The notes under the pieces are model-generated. The model had not been told where the DNA came from. It saw only the letters and a program-made list of their open reading frames with translations, and made no database searches. A stretch of DNA of 64,000 bases, taken from Neobacillus mesonae. Its GTDB lineage: Bacteria > Bacillota > Bacilli > Bacillales > Cytobacillaceae. Made by a program: the position numbers and the translations under genes. Each line of letters opens with the position of its first letter. Positions within the stretch are counted from its first letter, which is position 1. The stretch spans positions 168,703-232,702 of the forward strand of contig NZ_KV440949.1 in the NCBI RefSeq assembly GCF_001636315.1, read 5' to 3'. Positions 1 through 8,659 of the stretch are shown in pieces.

Positions 1-158
1 ACAAATCCTCGTTCTCTAAAATAATCTTCAAATACATTTAAAAATTCTTCTATTTTCATATTCATGACTGGCAGGACGTTTTTTTCATACAATTCATGAT
101 TCATTCCTATTAGATAAGCTAATTCAACTTTAAGTTCTTCTAAGTTTTTCATGCTCAT
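1..158 (-). CDS. small protein of unknown function, 3' end outside window
   Basis: The minus strand has an ATG at 158, preceded by GAGGAG seven bases upstream. The frame stays open to the window edge for 52 codons. The peptide is charged and probably helical, beginning MSMKNLEELKVELAYL. I do not recognise a family. A Spo0E-like phosphatase was considered because of the size, but its SQELD signature is not in the visible part. A second in-frame ATG lies two codons in. Confidence 0.5.
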   Translation of the reverse strand, partial: MSMKNLEELKVELAYLIGMNHELYEKNVLPVMNMKIEEFLNVFEDYFRERGF

Positions 159-238
159 TTTCTAGCTCCTCAATATTGATCATTTTAGTCTAAATTTATC
201 ATACTATTTCTCCATAATACTTGAAAGAAAATTACACA

Positions 239-269
239 AGTAGGGCAGTGTAATAAACACTGCCCTACT
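239..269 (-). terminator. hairpin terminator after the acyl-CoA ligase gene
   Basis: Perfect 13-bp arms (239-251 and 257-269) surround a 5-nt loop just past the stop of the ligase gene. The following U-tract is weak, so termination efficiency is uncertain. Confidence 0.6.
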
Positions 270-277
270 CCTAAACC

Positions 278-1864
278 TTAGTTCACTTTTTTCGGTCCCT
301 TCCAATGCATTTCTCTTAAGCGGTATTTTTGCAGCTTACCGGTTGCTGTTTTCGGCAAAGCCTCTACAAATTCCACCGCTTTCGGTGCTTTAAAATGGGC
401 CATATTCGAGCGGCAAAACTCGATGATTTCCTTTTCGGTTGCCGTTTCCCCCGGCTGCAGGACGATTATCGCTTTTGGCACCTCGCCCCATTTTTCATCC
501 GGAATGGCGATCACAGCCGTTTCCAATACAGCTGGATGTTTATATAGCACACCCTCAACCTCGGTTGATGAAATATTCTCACCGCCGGAAATGATCAAAT
601 CCTTGGCGCGGTCTTGAATTTCAATGTAACCATCAGGATAGGTTACTGCTAAATCACCGGTATGGAACCATCCATCCCTCATAGCCGCAGCGGTTGTTTC
701 GGGATCTTTATAATATCCCGCCATCACCACATTACCGCGGGTGACGATTTCTCCTAATTCCTTCCCATTCCAAGCGACTTCTTCCCCATCCTGATGAACG
801 ACCTTTGTTTCCCCGTTAAAAGCAAGTTCAATTCCTTGTCTCGCCTTAATTGTTGCTTGATCCTCCGCGGATTTGGAATCAAATTCCCGCTTCCATTCAC
901 AATATAAAATGAACGGCGATGTTTCTGTCAAACCATATACATGAATCATATTTAAGCCAAGGATATCTTGGGCTTTTTTAATTAAAGCCGCTGCAGGCGG
1001 TGCTCCTGCTGTTGCCATCCGTAGGCTTGTCTTTATCTTGATTTCCTTTGCCTTCGAGTCATTCACCAGCATATTGACAACCGTCGGTGCACCACATAAT
1101 AATGAAATTCTTTTTGTTTCAAAAAGCTCAAGAATGAGCGGCGGGTCAACTTTTCTTAGACATACATGAGTAGCACCAGCAGCCGTGATCGCCCAGACCC
1201 CGCCCCAGCCGTTCGCGTGGAACATCGGCAATGTATGAAGGTAGACATCATCATGATGGACATTCAAGTGATATAAAAAGTTAGCAGCATTCAAATAGTT
1301 GCTGCGGTGTGTTAGCATAACCCCTTTTGGTTTTGAAGTTGTTCCGCTCGTGTAATTTAATGTAAGAAGCTGATTTTCATCGTTTTCCACCACTGGGAAG
1401 TCCTCACCAGAATGTTCAAGGAAATCCTCATAAAAAACACCTTTTAATGAAGTATTTTGTCCTGATACTGGTACGATCACCATTTGTTCTAAGGATAGAT
1501 TATCTGCTATTTCTTCAATTGGCTTTGTGAATTCCTCATCAACAATTAACATTTTTGCATCACTATGACGAATAATATACTCTAAATCATTGGCCGAAAG
1601 CCGATAATTTAACGGCACCATCACCGCACCAAGCTGGCCGATGCCATAAAAGCATTCCAGCATATAATGCGTATTTGGCAGCATCACAGCCACATGGTCG
1701 CCTTGACTGATCCCTGCTTGGTGTAAAGCAGCAGACAGCCGGTCAACACGTTTTCCGAATTCCTGATATGTAAATTCTTTTTCCCCATCCATAACAGCTA
1801 TTTTTTGTGGGTAATACTTTATTGCCCTGCGCTTCCAGTCCAGTGGTGTTAATGGTGAAAACAT
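278..1864 (-). CDS. acyl-CoA synthetase (AMP-forming, fatty-acid/medium-chain type)
   Basis: This 528-residue member of the ANL adenylating-enzyme superfamily activates a carboxylic acid through an acyl-adenylate to its CoA thioester in the cytoplasm. Visible signatures are the phosphate-binding loop TSGTTSKPKGV near residue 173, the YGLTE adenine motif near 316, the GWFHTGD hinge region near 400, and the C-terminal PKTATGKLQK lysine motif. Length is normal. The ATG at 1864 has AGGAGCTG upstream. The gene stands alone between two terminators. The exact acyl chain cannot be read from the sequence; a fatty acid is most likely, and an aromatic or short-chain acid is possible. Confidence 0.85.
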   Translation of the reverse strand: MFSPLTPLDWKRRAIKYYPQKIAVMDGEKEFTYQEFGKRVDRLSAALHQAGISQGDHVAVMLPNTHYMLECFYGIGQLGAVMVPLNYRLSANDLEYIIRHSDAKMLIVDEEFTKPIEEIADNLSLEQMVIVPVSGQNTSLKGVFYEDFLEHSGEDFPVVENDENQLLTLNYTSGTTSKPKGVMLTHRSNYLNAANFLYHLNVHHDDVYLHTLPMFHANGWGGVWAITAAGATHVCLRKVDPPLILELFETKRISLLCGAPTVVNMLVNDSKAKEIKIKTSLRMATAGAPPAAALIKKAQDILGLNMIHVYGLTETSPFILYCEWKREFDSKSAEDQATIKARQGIELAFNGETKVVHQDGEEVAWNGKELGEIVTRGNVVMAGYYKDPETTAAAMRDGWFHTGDLAVTYPDGYIEIQDRAKDLIISGGENISSTEVEGVLYKHPAVLETAVIAIPDEKWGEVPKAIIVLQPGETATEKEIIEFCRSNMAHFKAPKAVEFVEALPKTATGKLQKYRLREMHWKGPKKVN

Positions 1865-1959
1865 GACAATCAGCTCCTATACTTAATAATAGAAAATTCA
1901 TATAATTAAGTAATTCACCAAACCTTATAAATCTTCCTTCATTTATTCGCTATAAAAAT

Positions 1960-2007
1960 AAAAAACGCAAATACGTTGCGATCAATTCGCTAGCATTTGC
2001 GTTTTTT
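1960..2007 (-). terminator. terminator of the cidAB-like operon
   Basis: 13-bp arms with the core ACGCAAAT (1960-1972 and 1995-2007) end in a run of T on the minus strand. The hairpin touches the 3' end of the CidB-like gene. Confidence 0.75.
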
Positions 2008-2701
2008 ATAAAATATGATGAATATGCATTAACGGCGGAATGAGCACAGCGCCCCAAATTAAGGTAATCATGGCGGCAAAAATCATTGCCAACGATGAAA
2101 ATGTCGCTGCCTGCTCGCCATAATCCAAAGCTTTGTTCGTCCCTGCTCCATGAGCTGCCATACCCAATGCCAGGCCTTTAGCAATCGGTGTACTAATAGA
2201 CAGCCATTTAAGGACGGACGGACCAACTACACCGCCAATTACACCTGTTAAAATCACGAATACCGTCGTCAATGTTGGCAGCCCGCCGATTTGCTTCGAT
2301 ACCTCAATAGCTATCGGAGTAGTAATCGACCTCGGTAGAATAGAGGTAACAAAGTCAGATTGTAAATGAATTAATTTTGACAAGCCCAAGGTTGAAAAAA
2401 TCGCCACAAGTGTTCCACCTGTAATACTGACCAAAATGGTACCCAAATACTTTTTAATCGTCGGCAGGTGCCGATAAATCGGGACAGCAAAGGCTACAGT
2501 TGCCGGTCCTAACATATGTGAAAGCCATTTGGTGGCATCGAGATATTGATTCGCAGACACATGCGCAATCGAAATCAGGACGATTAATAGAATCGGTGCA
2601 ACCAATAAAGGGTGGAAAAACGGAAGAGCCCATTTACTATAAACTTTTTTTGCTAAACGATAGAATAGAAACGTAATCACCGTAAACAGAACCGTCATCA
2701 T
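2006..2701 (-). CDS. LrgB/CidB family membrane protein
   Basis: A 231-residue polytopic membrane protein of the LrgB/CidB family, partner of LrgA/CidA holin-like proteins. Members are linked to murein hydrolase control, cell death and, in Bacillus, export or uptake of pyruvate or acetate. The family-typical segment around PRSITTPIAIEVSKQIGG (about residues 122-139) and the late GMAAHGAGTNKAL segment are present. The start codon overlaps the stop of the CidA-like gene by four bases, so the two are translationally coupled. Whether it acts as a holin partner or a metabolite transporter is not decidable here. Confidence 0.85.
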   Translation of the reverse strand: MMTVLFTVITFLFYRLAKKVYSKWALPFFHPLLVAPILLIVLISIAHVSANQYLDATKWLSHMLGPATVAFAVPIYRHLPTIKKYLGTILVSITGGTLVAIFSTLGLSKLIHLQSDFVTSILPRSITTPIAIEVSKQIGGLPTLTTVFVILTGVIGGVVGPSVLKWLSISTPIAKGLALGMAAHGAGTNKALDYGEQAATFSSLAMIFAAMITLIWGAVLIPPLMHIHHIL

Positions 2702-3066
2702 CGCTGTACACTCTCCTTTCTTCTCATCATTATTTCGGCAATTACAGCTGTCATTCCAACAACAGTCATCGTACTGATTCCAATTAACATGACAATCTCG
2801 GCCCCTTGAAGGCTGATGATTTCATCATAATTGACAATCCCAACAGCAGAAGGAATAAAGAATAAAAGCAGCTCTGCCATGAGCCAATTTGCCCCTTTTT
2901 CCACCCATTCCAGTTTGATGATTTTCAAAAAAAGTGCTAGAAATAATAGACACAAACCAAACATGGAAGCTGGAATGGGAAGAGGTACCACTTCTTTCAC
3001 CGCTGCTCCCAGAAACAAAAAGACATATATGATTAACACTTGTATGATTATTACTCCAAGTTTCAT
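2698..3066 (-). CDS. LrgA/CidA family holin-like protein
   Basis: A 122-residue protein with four predicted membrane helices and the LrgA/CidA signature PLPIPASMFGLCLLFLALFL near residues 29-48. It is the first gene of a two-gene operon with the LrgB/CidB-like gene. The LysR gene upstream is in the same orientation. The ATG at 3066 has AAAGGA upstream. Known relatives modulate autolysis or carry overflow metabolites. Confidence 0.85.
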   Translation of the reverse strand: MKLGVIIIQVLIIYVFLFLGAAVKEVVPLPIPASMFGLCLLFLALFLKIIKLEWVEKGANWLMAELLLFFIPSAVGIVNYDEIISLQGAEIVMLIGISTMTVVGMTAVIAEIMMRRKESVQR

Positions 3067-3164
3067 TGCAAAAAATCCTTTCTTGATTTCAACTATAGAG
3101 TAATAGTACGCTGATTCCCACCATTCGTAAAATACATATTCAGAATAAACGCAATAACCTAAGG

Positions 3165-4043
3165 TTATAATGATGCCTTAAGAATAAATTCCAGAAAAGT
3201 TCTTCCGGCATTGGAAAGATAGCGGTTCTTTTTCGTAATGACGGCTAAACTCCACATAATATCCTGCTTCAAGCTGATCATTTTAATATCAGGACTTGCT
3301 GCTCGGTTACAGATGGAGGCAGGCAGAATTGTCACACCAAGATTGGCTGCTACCATCTCGGTCATAAGATCCCATTGAGAACTTTTAAATAAGATTTTCG
3401 GCTCAAAACCAGCCTCAATAAAATGATTTCTCATGATTTTATTTAAGGCAAATTCTTCGTGGTAAAAAATAAATTCCTCATCCTTTAAATCCTTCAGGTC
3501 CACAACATGCCGGCCAGCTAATCGGTGTTCGGCATTCACCAATAGCTTCATTTCTTCCTCCACAATCGGATATACATGAAATTCCTGCTCGTCAATTGGC
3601 ATCACAGCAACACCCAGTTCAAATTCTCCTTCCTCAACACTCTTCACCACTCTAGCACCGCCATATTCCGTAATATTCAATTGAACATTTGGGTAAGCCC
3701 GATGAAATTTGGCCATAATTTTTGGGAAAAATAATCCGCCGATAATTGGTGGAAGCCCAATATTTACCTCTCCCCTGTTTAGGTTTGTCATATCATTTAA
3801 CGAGCTATTCATCTCATCCAGCAGCGCATTCATTTTCTGGGCATACTCAAGAACCACTTTTCCGGCGTCCGTTACATCACTAGTCATATTGGTACGAATG
3901 ATTAACTTCATGCCGAGTTCTTCTTCTAAAGCCATAATTGATTTACTTAAGGCGGGCTGGGAAATATGCATGCTCTCCGCAGCCCTCGTCATGCTTTTAT
4001 GCTTCGCCACTTCCAGAAATACTTTTAATTGCCTAAGCTCCAA
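3165..4043 (-). CDS. LysR family regulator, probably of the cidAB-like operon
   Basis: A 292-residue LysR-type regulator. It has an N-terminal winged helix-turn-helix (residues 1-60, with the typical AAESMHISQPALSKSI helix) and a periplasmic-binding-like effector domain from about residue 90. The start is TTG at 4043, preceded by AGGAGGTGTG. CidR of Staphylococcus and Bacillus, a regulator of the same neighbours, is the obvious functional parallel and responds to acetate. That assignment rests on position only. Confidence 0.75.
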   Translation of the reverse strand: MELRQLKVFLEVAKHKSMTRAAESMHISQPALSKSIMALEEELGMKLIIRTNMTSDVTDAGKVVLEYAQKMNALLDEMNSSLNDMTNLNRGEVNIGLPPIIGGLFFPKIMAKFHRAYPNVQLNITEYGGARVVKSVEEGEFELGVAVMPIDEQEFHVYPIVEEEMKLLVNAEHRLAGRHVVDLKDLKDEEFIFYHEEFALNKIMRNHFIEAGFEPKILFKSSQWDLMTEMVAANLGVTILPASICNRAASPDIKMISLKQDIMWSLAVITKKNRYLSNAGRTFLEFILKASL

Positions 4044-4069
4044 ACTAACACACCTCCTTATTTTAAAAA

Positions 4070-4096
4070 AACTGCCCCGCTAAAATGAGGGTAGTT
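4070..4096 (-). terminator. terminator after the FMN reductase gene
   Basis: 8-bp arms AACTACCC/GGGCAGTT (one G-T pair) around an 11-nt loop, followed by seven T on the minus strand. It separates the reductase from the LysR gene. Confidence 0.7.
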
Positions 4097-4108
4097 ATAT
4101 GTAACCTT

Positions 4109-4642
4109 TTATTCAGAAATAAATTTCACAAACCGGTCCACTACATCATCAATAAAGTTAATCGTAGCTTCGTCTGTTAACTTCCCGTCTGCAAATTTAG
4201 TTCCCGCTTGGTTCACTAGAATTTCATTTCCAACCGGTGATAATAGTTTCACTTGCAGCGCTGTTAAAATTTGGCGTAAATGCAGCTGTGCCCGAAGTGT
4301 ACCTGCTAATCCTGTTGCGGCACCGGCAGTCATTACAGGCTTGCCGATAAGCACCTTATCTACACGGGACAGCCAGTCAAGCGCATTTTTTAGCACTCCT
4401 GGAATGGACCAATTATACTCTGGCGTTACAATAATCACACCATCGGCTTCTTTGACTTTTCTTTTAAAATCAACAACAGCTTCTGAAGGATTATTTTCTT
4501 CATCCTGGTTATAATGCGGAAGAACACTAAGATCCAGAATTTCCAGATCGAATCTTTCCATGTTTCGTTCTTGAATGGTGGCAGCCAGCTGCTTGTTATA
4601 TGAATCTTTCCTTAAACTGCCGACAATTGCGACGATTTTCAT
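4109..4642 (-). CDS. NAD(P)H-dependent FMN reductase / flavodoxin-fold quinone reductase
   Basis: A 177-residue flavodoxin-fold protein of the NADPH-dependent FMN reductase family (YhdA/ChrR-like). It starts with IVAIVGSLRKDSYNKQLA, the FMN phosphate loop, and carries TPEYNWSIPGVLKNALDWLSR near residue 75, the second FMN-binding signature. It probably reduces quinones, azo compounds or metals at the expense of NAD(P)H. Single-gene unit with its own terminator; the start ATG at 4642 has AAAGGTG upstream. Confidence 0.85.
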   Translation of the reverse strand: MKIVAIVGSLRKDSYNKQLAATIQERNMERFDLEILDLSVLPHYNQDEENNPSEAVVDFKRKVKEADGVIIVTPEYNWSIPGVLKNALDWLSRVDKVLIGKPVMTAGAATGLAGTLRAQLHLRQILTALQVKLLSPVGNEILVNQAGTKFADGKLTDEATINFIDDVVDRFVKFISE

Positions 4643-4818
4643 TCTCTATTCACACCTTTTCTGATTGGATATTATAACAATAATTAAATTATAGTAAACC
4701 ATTTATGAAAAATTCAATTAATGAGTTTCGACTTGTAAAAATTAAAGGCTTTTGAACTATTCCAGCTCAACCATTTTTATTAATTTTCCCTACTTTTAAG
4801 AAACTAGACCAAAAGAAA

Positions 4819-4844
4819 AACATCTCCACATTTGGTGAAGATGT
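4819..4844 (-). terminator. terminator of brnQ
   Basis: AACATCTTCAC/GTGGAGATGTT arms (one G-T pair) with a 4-nt loop, followed by TTTCTTTT on the minus strand. Confidence 0.7.
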
Positions 4845-4852
4845 TCACATTC

Positions 4853-6232
4853 TTAGATAGTCCCCTCTGATTTTTTCTTAACGCCCGCTCCTGAAAAATT
4901 TCCAATCCGAACGATAAACCCAGTAATCAGAATTGTAATTAGCACCGGCAGCAGCCAGCCTAAACCTTGATTATATAACGGAAGTACCCGGTCATAAAAC
5001 GCAATCACAGCTTTCATCCAGCCAAAATAATTAATTTTAAATAGATCGCAGAATGTTTTCAAGCCATCAATGATACTGATAAAAAATGTTACCACGATAG
5101 CTGCGGTATAAACTAATCTTGAATGGCGGAAAATCTTTGATAAAAATGTTAAAAGCATTAACGCAACTGCCAGCGGGTATAAGAACATTAACACTGGGAT
5201 GGAGAAGTTAATGATATTTGATAAACCAAAATTCGCTATCACAAAACAAATAGTAGAAAAGAATAACACAAACTTTTTATAGCTGATCTTTGGAAATAAA
5301 GTATGGAAGTACTCCCCGCAGGCTGTCACTAATCCGATACTTGTTGTTAAGCAGGCTAGAAGGATAACGATTGACAGCATCACCGTACCCAACGATCCAA
5401 AATAATAGGATGCTGCTTTACCAAGCACTGGACCACCATTATCAAATAACCCGAATGTTCCCGTCGTTGTTGCTCCTAAATAAGCAATCCCCACATAGAT
5501 TAGCCCTAAGAATAATACCGCTACAATTCCGGATTTCGCTGAAGTAACTAGAATCCCGCGTGCAGACGTAACTCCCATCGAACGGATCGCATTGATCACG
5601 ATAATCCCGAATACCAGCGATGCGAGCGCGTCCATCGTGTTGTACCCTTCCATGAACCCTTTCATAAAAGCTCCATGGGCATAAGCTTCCTGCGGCGCTT
5701 CAATCGCCCCAATTGGTTTCACAAAAACCATGACTAATAAAATCAAAAGCAATACAATTATCGCAGGCGATAATATTTTCCCGACATTGTCGACAATCTT
5801 CGCTGGGTTTAAAGAAAACCACATTGTGACGATAAAAAACAATAGGGTGAAAACAAATAAGCCAATTTGACCATAGCCTTCACTGACAAAAGGCGCAATC
5901 CCGATATCATAGGCAACCGCCCCTGTTCTTGGTGCAGCAAAAAACGGTCCAATCGTTAAATATAAAAGTGCCGTAAAGATCACACCGTAAAGCGGATGTA
6001 CTCTCCCTGCAAGCTCTTGTAGGTTTTTACTGCCGGAAACACCCATAGCTAATATTCCAAGGAACGGCAGGCCAATTCCGGTAACCAAGAAGCCCGCAAC
6101 GGCAGGCCAAATATTAGAACCTGCTTGCTGTCCGAGTGATGCCGGAAATATTAAGTTCCCTGCTCCGAAAAATAAAGCAAACAACATAACTCCTATAACA
6201 AAATATTTCGAAAATGGTAATTTGTTTTGCAT
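4853..6232 (-). CDS. brnQ: branched-chain amino acid:cation symporter
   Basis: A 459-residue, roughly 12-helix membrane protein of the LIVCS family. The diagnostic N-terminal stretch FALFFGAGNLIFPASLGQQ (about residues 18-36) and GPFFAAPRTGAVAYDIG near residue 96 are present. It imports leucine, isoleucine and valine with Na+ or H+. Monocistronic, with AGGAGG before the ATG at 6232 and a terminator after the stop. Confidence 0.93.
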   Translation of the reverse strand: MQNKLPFSKYFVIGVMLFALFFGAGNLIFPASLGQQAGSNIWPAVAGFLVTGIGLPFLGILAMGVSGSKNLQELAGRVHPLYGVIFTALLYLTIGPFFAAPRTGAVAYDIGIAPFVSEGYGQIGLFVFTLLFFIVTMWFSLNPAKIVDNVGKILSPAIIVLLLILLVMVFVKPIGAIEAPQEAYAHGAFMKGFMEGYNTMDALASLVFGIIVINAIRSMGVTSARGILVTSAKSGIVAVLFLGLIYVGIAYLGATTTGTFGLFDNGGPVLGKAASYYFGSLGTVMLSIVILLACLTTSIGLVTACGEYFHTLFPKISYKKFVLFFSTICFVIANFGLSNIINFSIPVLMFLYPLAVALMLLTFLSKIFRHSRLVYTAAIVVTFFISIIDGLKTFCDLFKINYFGWMKAVIAFYDRVLPLYNQGLGWLLPVLITILITGFIVRIGNFSGAGVKKKSEGTI

Positions 6233-6580
6233 TAAAACTTTTTCCTCCTAATAAACAAACAATTAACTATTATAGCGCAAAAACAATAATACTATGTGCT
6301 TTGATAAAAATCAACCTATTTTAAGGATTATTTAGACAATTTAGATATAGGCGAAAAATGTATTTTCATGTCGAATAATTTTTCGTTTGATTGACATATT
6401 TTATATTTAAAAATATCAATATTATTGTGAAAACAGTTAATTTTCAGTCAGAAACTCTAGAACTATTTAAGATACCCATTTTATCTCCTTTATTTTTCTT
6501 TAAATTCTCAAAAAAACATCTTCCCATTGAATAAAAATTCTTTTAAAATTATTTTTATGCTAAATGATAGGAGGATTATT
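6233..6580. promoter_or_regulatory. divergent promoter region between brnQ and the APC permease gene
   Basis: This 348-bp AT-rich gap separates two divergent transporter genes. On the plus strand a consensus -35 TTGACA lies at 6391-6396, followed by AT-rich -10 candidates near 6414. No RNA structure or small ORF with a good ribosome site was found apart from the APC start itself. Confidence 0.45.
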
Positions 6581-7918
6581 ATGGGGTATTCAAATAGAGG
6601 TTTAAAACGATCTTTAGGGGTAGCACCGCTCGTTTTTTTAGGCCTAGCCTATATGTCACCATTTGCGGTTTTTGATACTTTTGGAGTAGTTTCCGAGGCG
6701 ACACATGGACATGTTCCTGCATCTTATATATTAATAACAATCGCCATCTTATTTACAGCTTTGAGTTATGGAAAAATGGTGAAAATTTATCCTGATGCAG
6801 GTTCCGCATATACATATACGAAAAAAACAATGAACCCGCAGCTTGGATTTCTAGTAGGCTGGTCTGCACTATTAGACTATTTATTTTTACCGATGATCAA
6901 TGCACTGCTTGCGGGAATTTATTTGTCCGCTAGCTTTCCGGGTGTTCCTGTATGGGTTTGGGTGGTTGGTTTGGCCGTACTAATCACAATTATGAACCTC
7001 GCGGGAATTAAAATCGCTGTATCTGCTAATACATTGTTTGTTCTTTTTCAGCTTTTGGTAGCCATCCTGTTTGTCATCCTTACAATACGCACTATTCTTT
7101 TGGGAGATGGTGCGGCTGGTTTTGCCCTAAATCCCTTTTATTCAGAAGATATTAAGGTGAACCTACTATTCTCAGGTGCATCAATCCTGGCCCTGTCCTT
7201 TCTTGGTTTTGATGCGGTTACGACTTTGGCGGAGGAAACAATAAACCCGAAGAAAAACATTCCAAAGGCCATTTTTCTTATCGCCTTAATCGGCGGCATC
7301 TTTTTTATTGCCGTTACGTATTTCATGCAAAGTCTGTATCCGGACGTTTCCCTTTTTAAGGACATTGAAGGAGCCTCACCTGAGATTGCTAAACATATTG
7401 GCGGCATTATGTTCCAATCAATTTTTACAAGCGGCGCACTGATATCTGTTCTTGCCTCTGGGCTAGCCGCGCAAACAAGTGCATCCCGGTTGTTATTTGC
7501 CATGGGTCGTGACGGCGTCCTGCCAAAGAAATGGTTCGGCATGCTTCATAAAAAATATCAAACACCGATATTTAATATTATTTTCGTCGGAATCATCTCT
7601 TTAAGTGCCTTATTTTTGGATTTAACGACAGCTACGTCGCTGATCAATTTCGGTGCTTTTACAGCCTTTACGTTCGTTAATTTGTCTGTGATTGTGCATT
7701 ATTTTAAAAATAATGACTTGCTGAGTCGATCCAGTATTCTTGATTACCTTATCTTCCCATCCATCGGGGTTGCATTCATGATTTACCTTTGGATAAGTCT
7801 AGATCCTTTAGCAGTCCTATTCGGTCTATCATGGTTTGCTATTGGTTTAGGATATTTATTGTGGGTTACAAAAGGATTTAAGATTCAGCCTCCGGAATAT
7901 GAATTTGTGGAGAACTAA
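6581..7918 (+). CDS. APC superfamily amino acid permease
   Basis: A 445-residue, 12-helix permease of the amino acid-polyamine-organocation superfamily. The first helix region LGVAPLVFLGLAYMSPFAVFDTFG and the TLAEETINPKKNIPKAI loop (about residues 209-225) are typical. The ATG at 6581 was chosen because AGGAGGATTATT sits directly before it. A longer frame from 6527 lacks a ribosome site. A cytoplasmic C-terminus follows the last helix. Substrate not identifiable. Confidence 0.88.
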   Translation: MGYSNRGLKRSLGVAPLVFLGLAYMSPFAVFDTFGVVSEATHGHVPASYILITIAILFTALSYGKMVKIYPDAGSAYTYTKKTMNPQLGFLVGWSALLDYLFLPMINALLAGIYLSASFPGVPVWVWVVGLAVLITIMNLAGIKIAVSANTLFVLFQLLVAILFVILTIRTILLGDGAAGFALNPFYSEDIKVNLLFSGASILALSFLGFDAVTTLAEETINPKKNIPKAIFLIALIGGIFFIAVTYFMQSLYPDVSLFKDIEGASPEIAKHIGGIMFQSIFTSGALISVLASGLAAQTSASRLLFAMGRDGVLPKKWFGMLHKKYQTPIFNIIFVGIISLSALFLDLTTATSLINFGAFTAFTFVNLSVIVHYFKNNDLLSRSSILDYLIFPSIGVAFMIYLWISLDPLAVLFGLSWFAIGLGYLLWVTKGFKIQPPEYEFVEN

Positions 7919-7935
7919 TTAAATTTTTGTATTGG

Positions 7936-7971
7936 AAAAAGCGATAAAAATGAGTGTTTTATCGCTTTTTT
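7936..7971 (+). terminator. terminator of the APC permease gene
   Basis: 14-bp arms with AAAAAGCGATAAAA (7936-7949) and its complement (7957-7971), followed by T residues. It is nearly symmetrical and could work on both strands. Confidence 0.8.
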
Positions 7972-8048
7972 AGTCGCATGTAGGTTTACATAATAATGTT
8001 ATTTATTATCACTTGATTAAAAAGTAAGCATTTTTCTATCTGGCTTTT

Positions 8049-8573
8049 TCACGAACCCATATTTCTAAAAGTTTCACGTTTTTTCTCTTTTTTTTCCAAT
8101 GCCACATTATGTTTTTCTTCAATCCAAAGGCTAATTTTAGCTAAGATAAATGTTATAAAGACGGAAGCAAAAACAATGCCGTAAAATCCCGCCCCAATTC
8201 CTATCCCAACACCCCCTGCAAAGAACACCATAGCTGCAGATGTTAAACCTTTTACGCGTAATCCATCTTTTAAAATTAGACCTGCACCTAAAAATCCAAG
8301 TCCGGAAACTATTTGGGCAGCAAGACGCATGGGATCCATCCGATTATTCATATTTGAATCACCAAAAAACTCAGCACTATAGATAGAAACAATCGTTATT
8401 AAAGTACATGATACGGATACATAGGTAAAAGTTTTTAAACCTGCGGGCTTATTTTTTGCACTGCGGTCCCAGCCAATGAACATCCCAAGAAGAGCACTTA
8501 TAACTAACCTTAGATAGATCTCAATATTTTTCATAAAATGCTCTTCATAAAAAATCCCTAAATGATCCATCAT
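8049..8573 (-). CDS. MgtC/SapB family membrane protein (paralogue 1)
   Basis: A 174-residue MgtC/SapB protein with about five membrane segments. It has the family motifs LGMFIGWDRSAKNKPAGLKT (residues 29-48) and SGLGFLGAGLILKDG (near 92). MgtC proteins act on phosphate or Mg2+ homeostasis in several bacteria. Here it follows the PHP-DeoR-ABC gene cluster in the same direction. A second copy at 48405-48923 is close to identical across the core, differing mainly in the last 25 residues, and also sits next to a DeoR gene. ATG at 8573; the next ATG (8570) is equally possible. Confidence 0.85.
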   Translation of the reverse strand: MMDHLGIFYEEHFMKNIEIYLRLVISALLGMFIGWDRSAKNKPAGLKTFTYVSVSCTLITIVSIYSAEFFGDSNMNNRMDPMRLAAQIVSGLGFLGAGLILKDGLRVKGLTSAAMVFFAGGVGIGIGAGFYGIVFASVFITFILAKISLWIEEKHNVALEKKEKKRETFRNMGS

Positions 8574-8636
8574 ACCGCCCCCATTATCGACAATCTTTTT
8601 GTCTTTAATCCAGAGAGTAGAGATTCTTTTAATAAA

Positions 8637-8657
8637 ATTTGGTGCCTGACACCAAAT
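8637..8657. repeat. short palindrome ATTTGGTG-CCTGA-CACCAAAT
   Basis: Perfect 8-bp arms with a 5-nt loop directly after the PHP gene stop. This GGTGCCTGACACC palindrome is familiar from intergenic regions of Bacillaceae genomes. It may be a dispersed mini-palindrome or a weak terminator. Confidence 0.5.
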
Positions 8658-8659
8658 AG

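Noticed and set aside
1..158. Partial gene as a Spo0E-like phosphatase
   Set aside because: Size and charge fit, but the conserved SQELD motif is not in the visible residues.
8637..8657. Palindrome GGTGCCTGACACC as a CRISPR repeat or attachment site
   Set aside because: A single copy, no spacer array, no integrase. It looks like a common Bacillaceae intergenic palindrome or a weak terminator.
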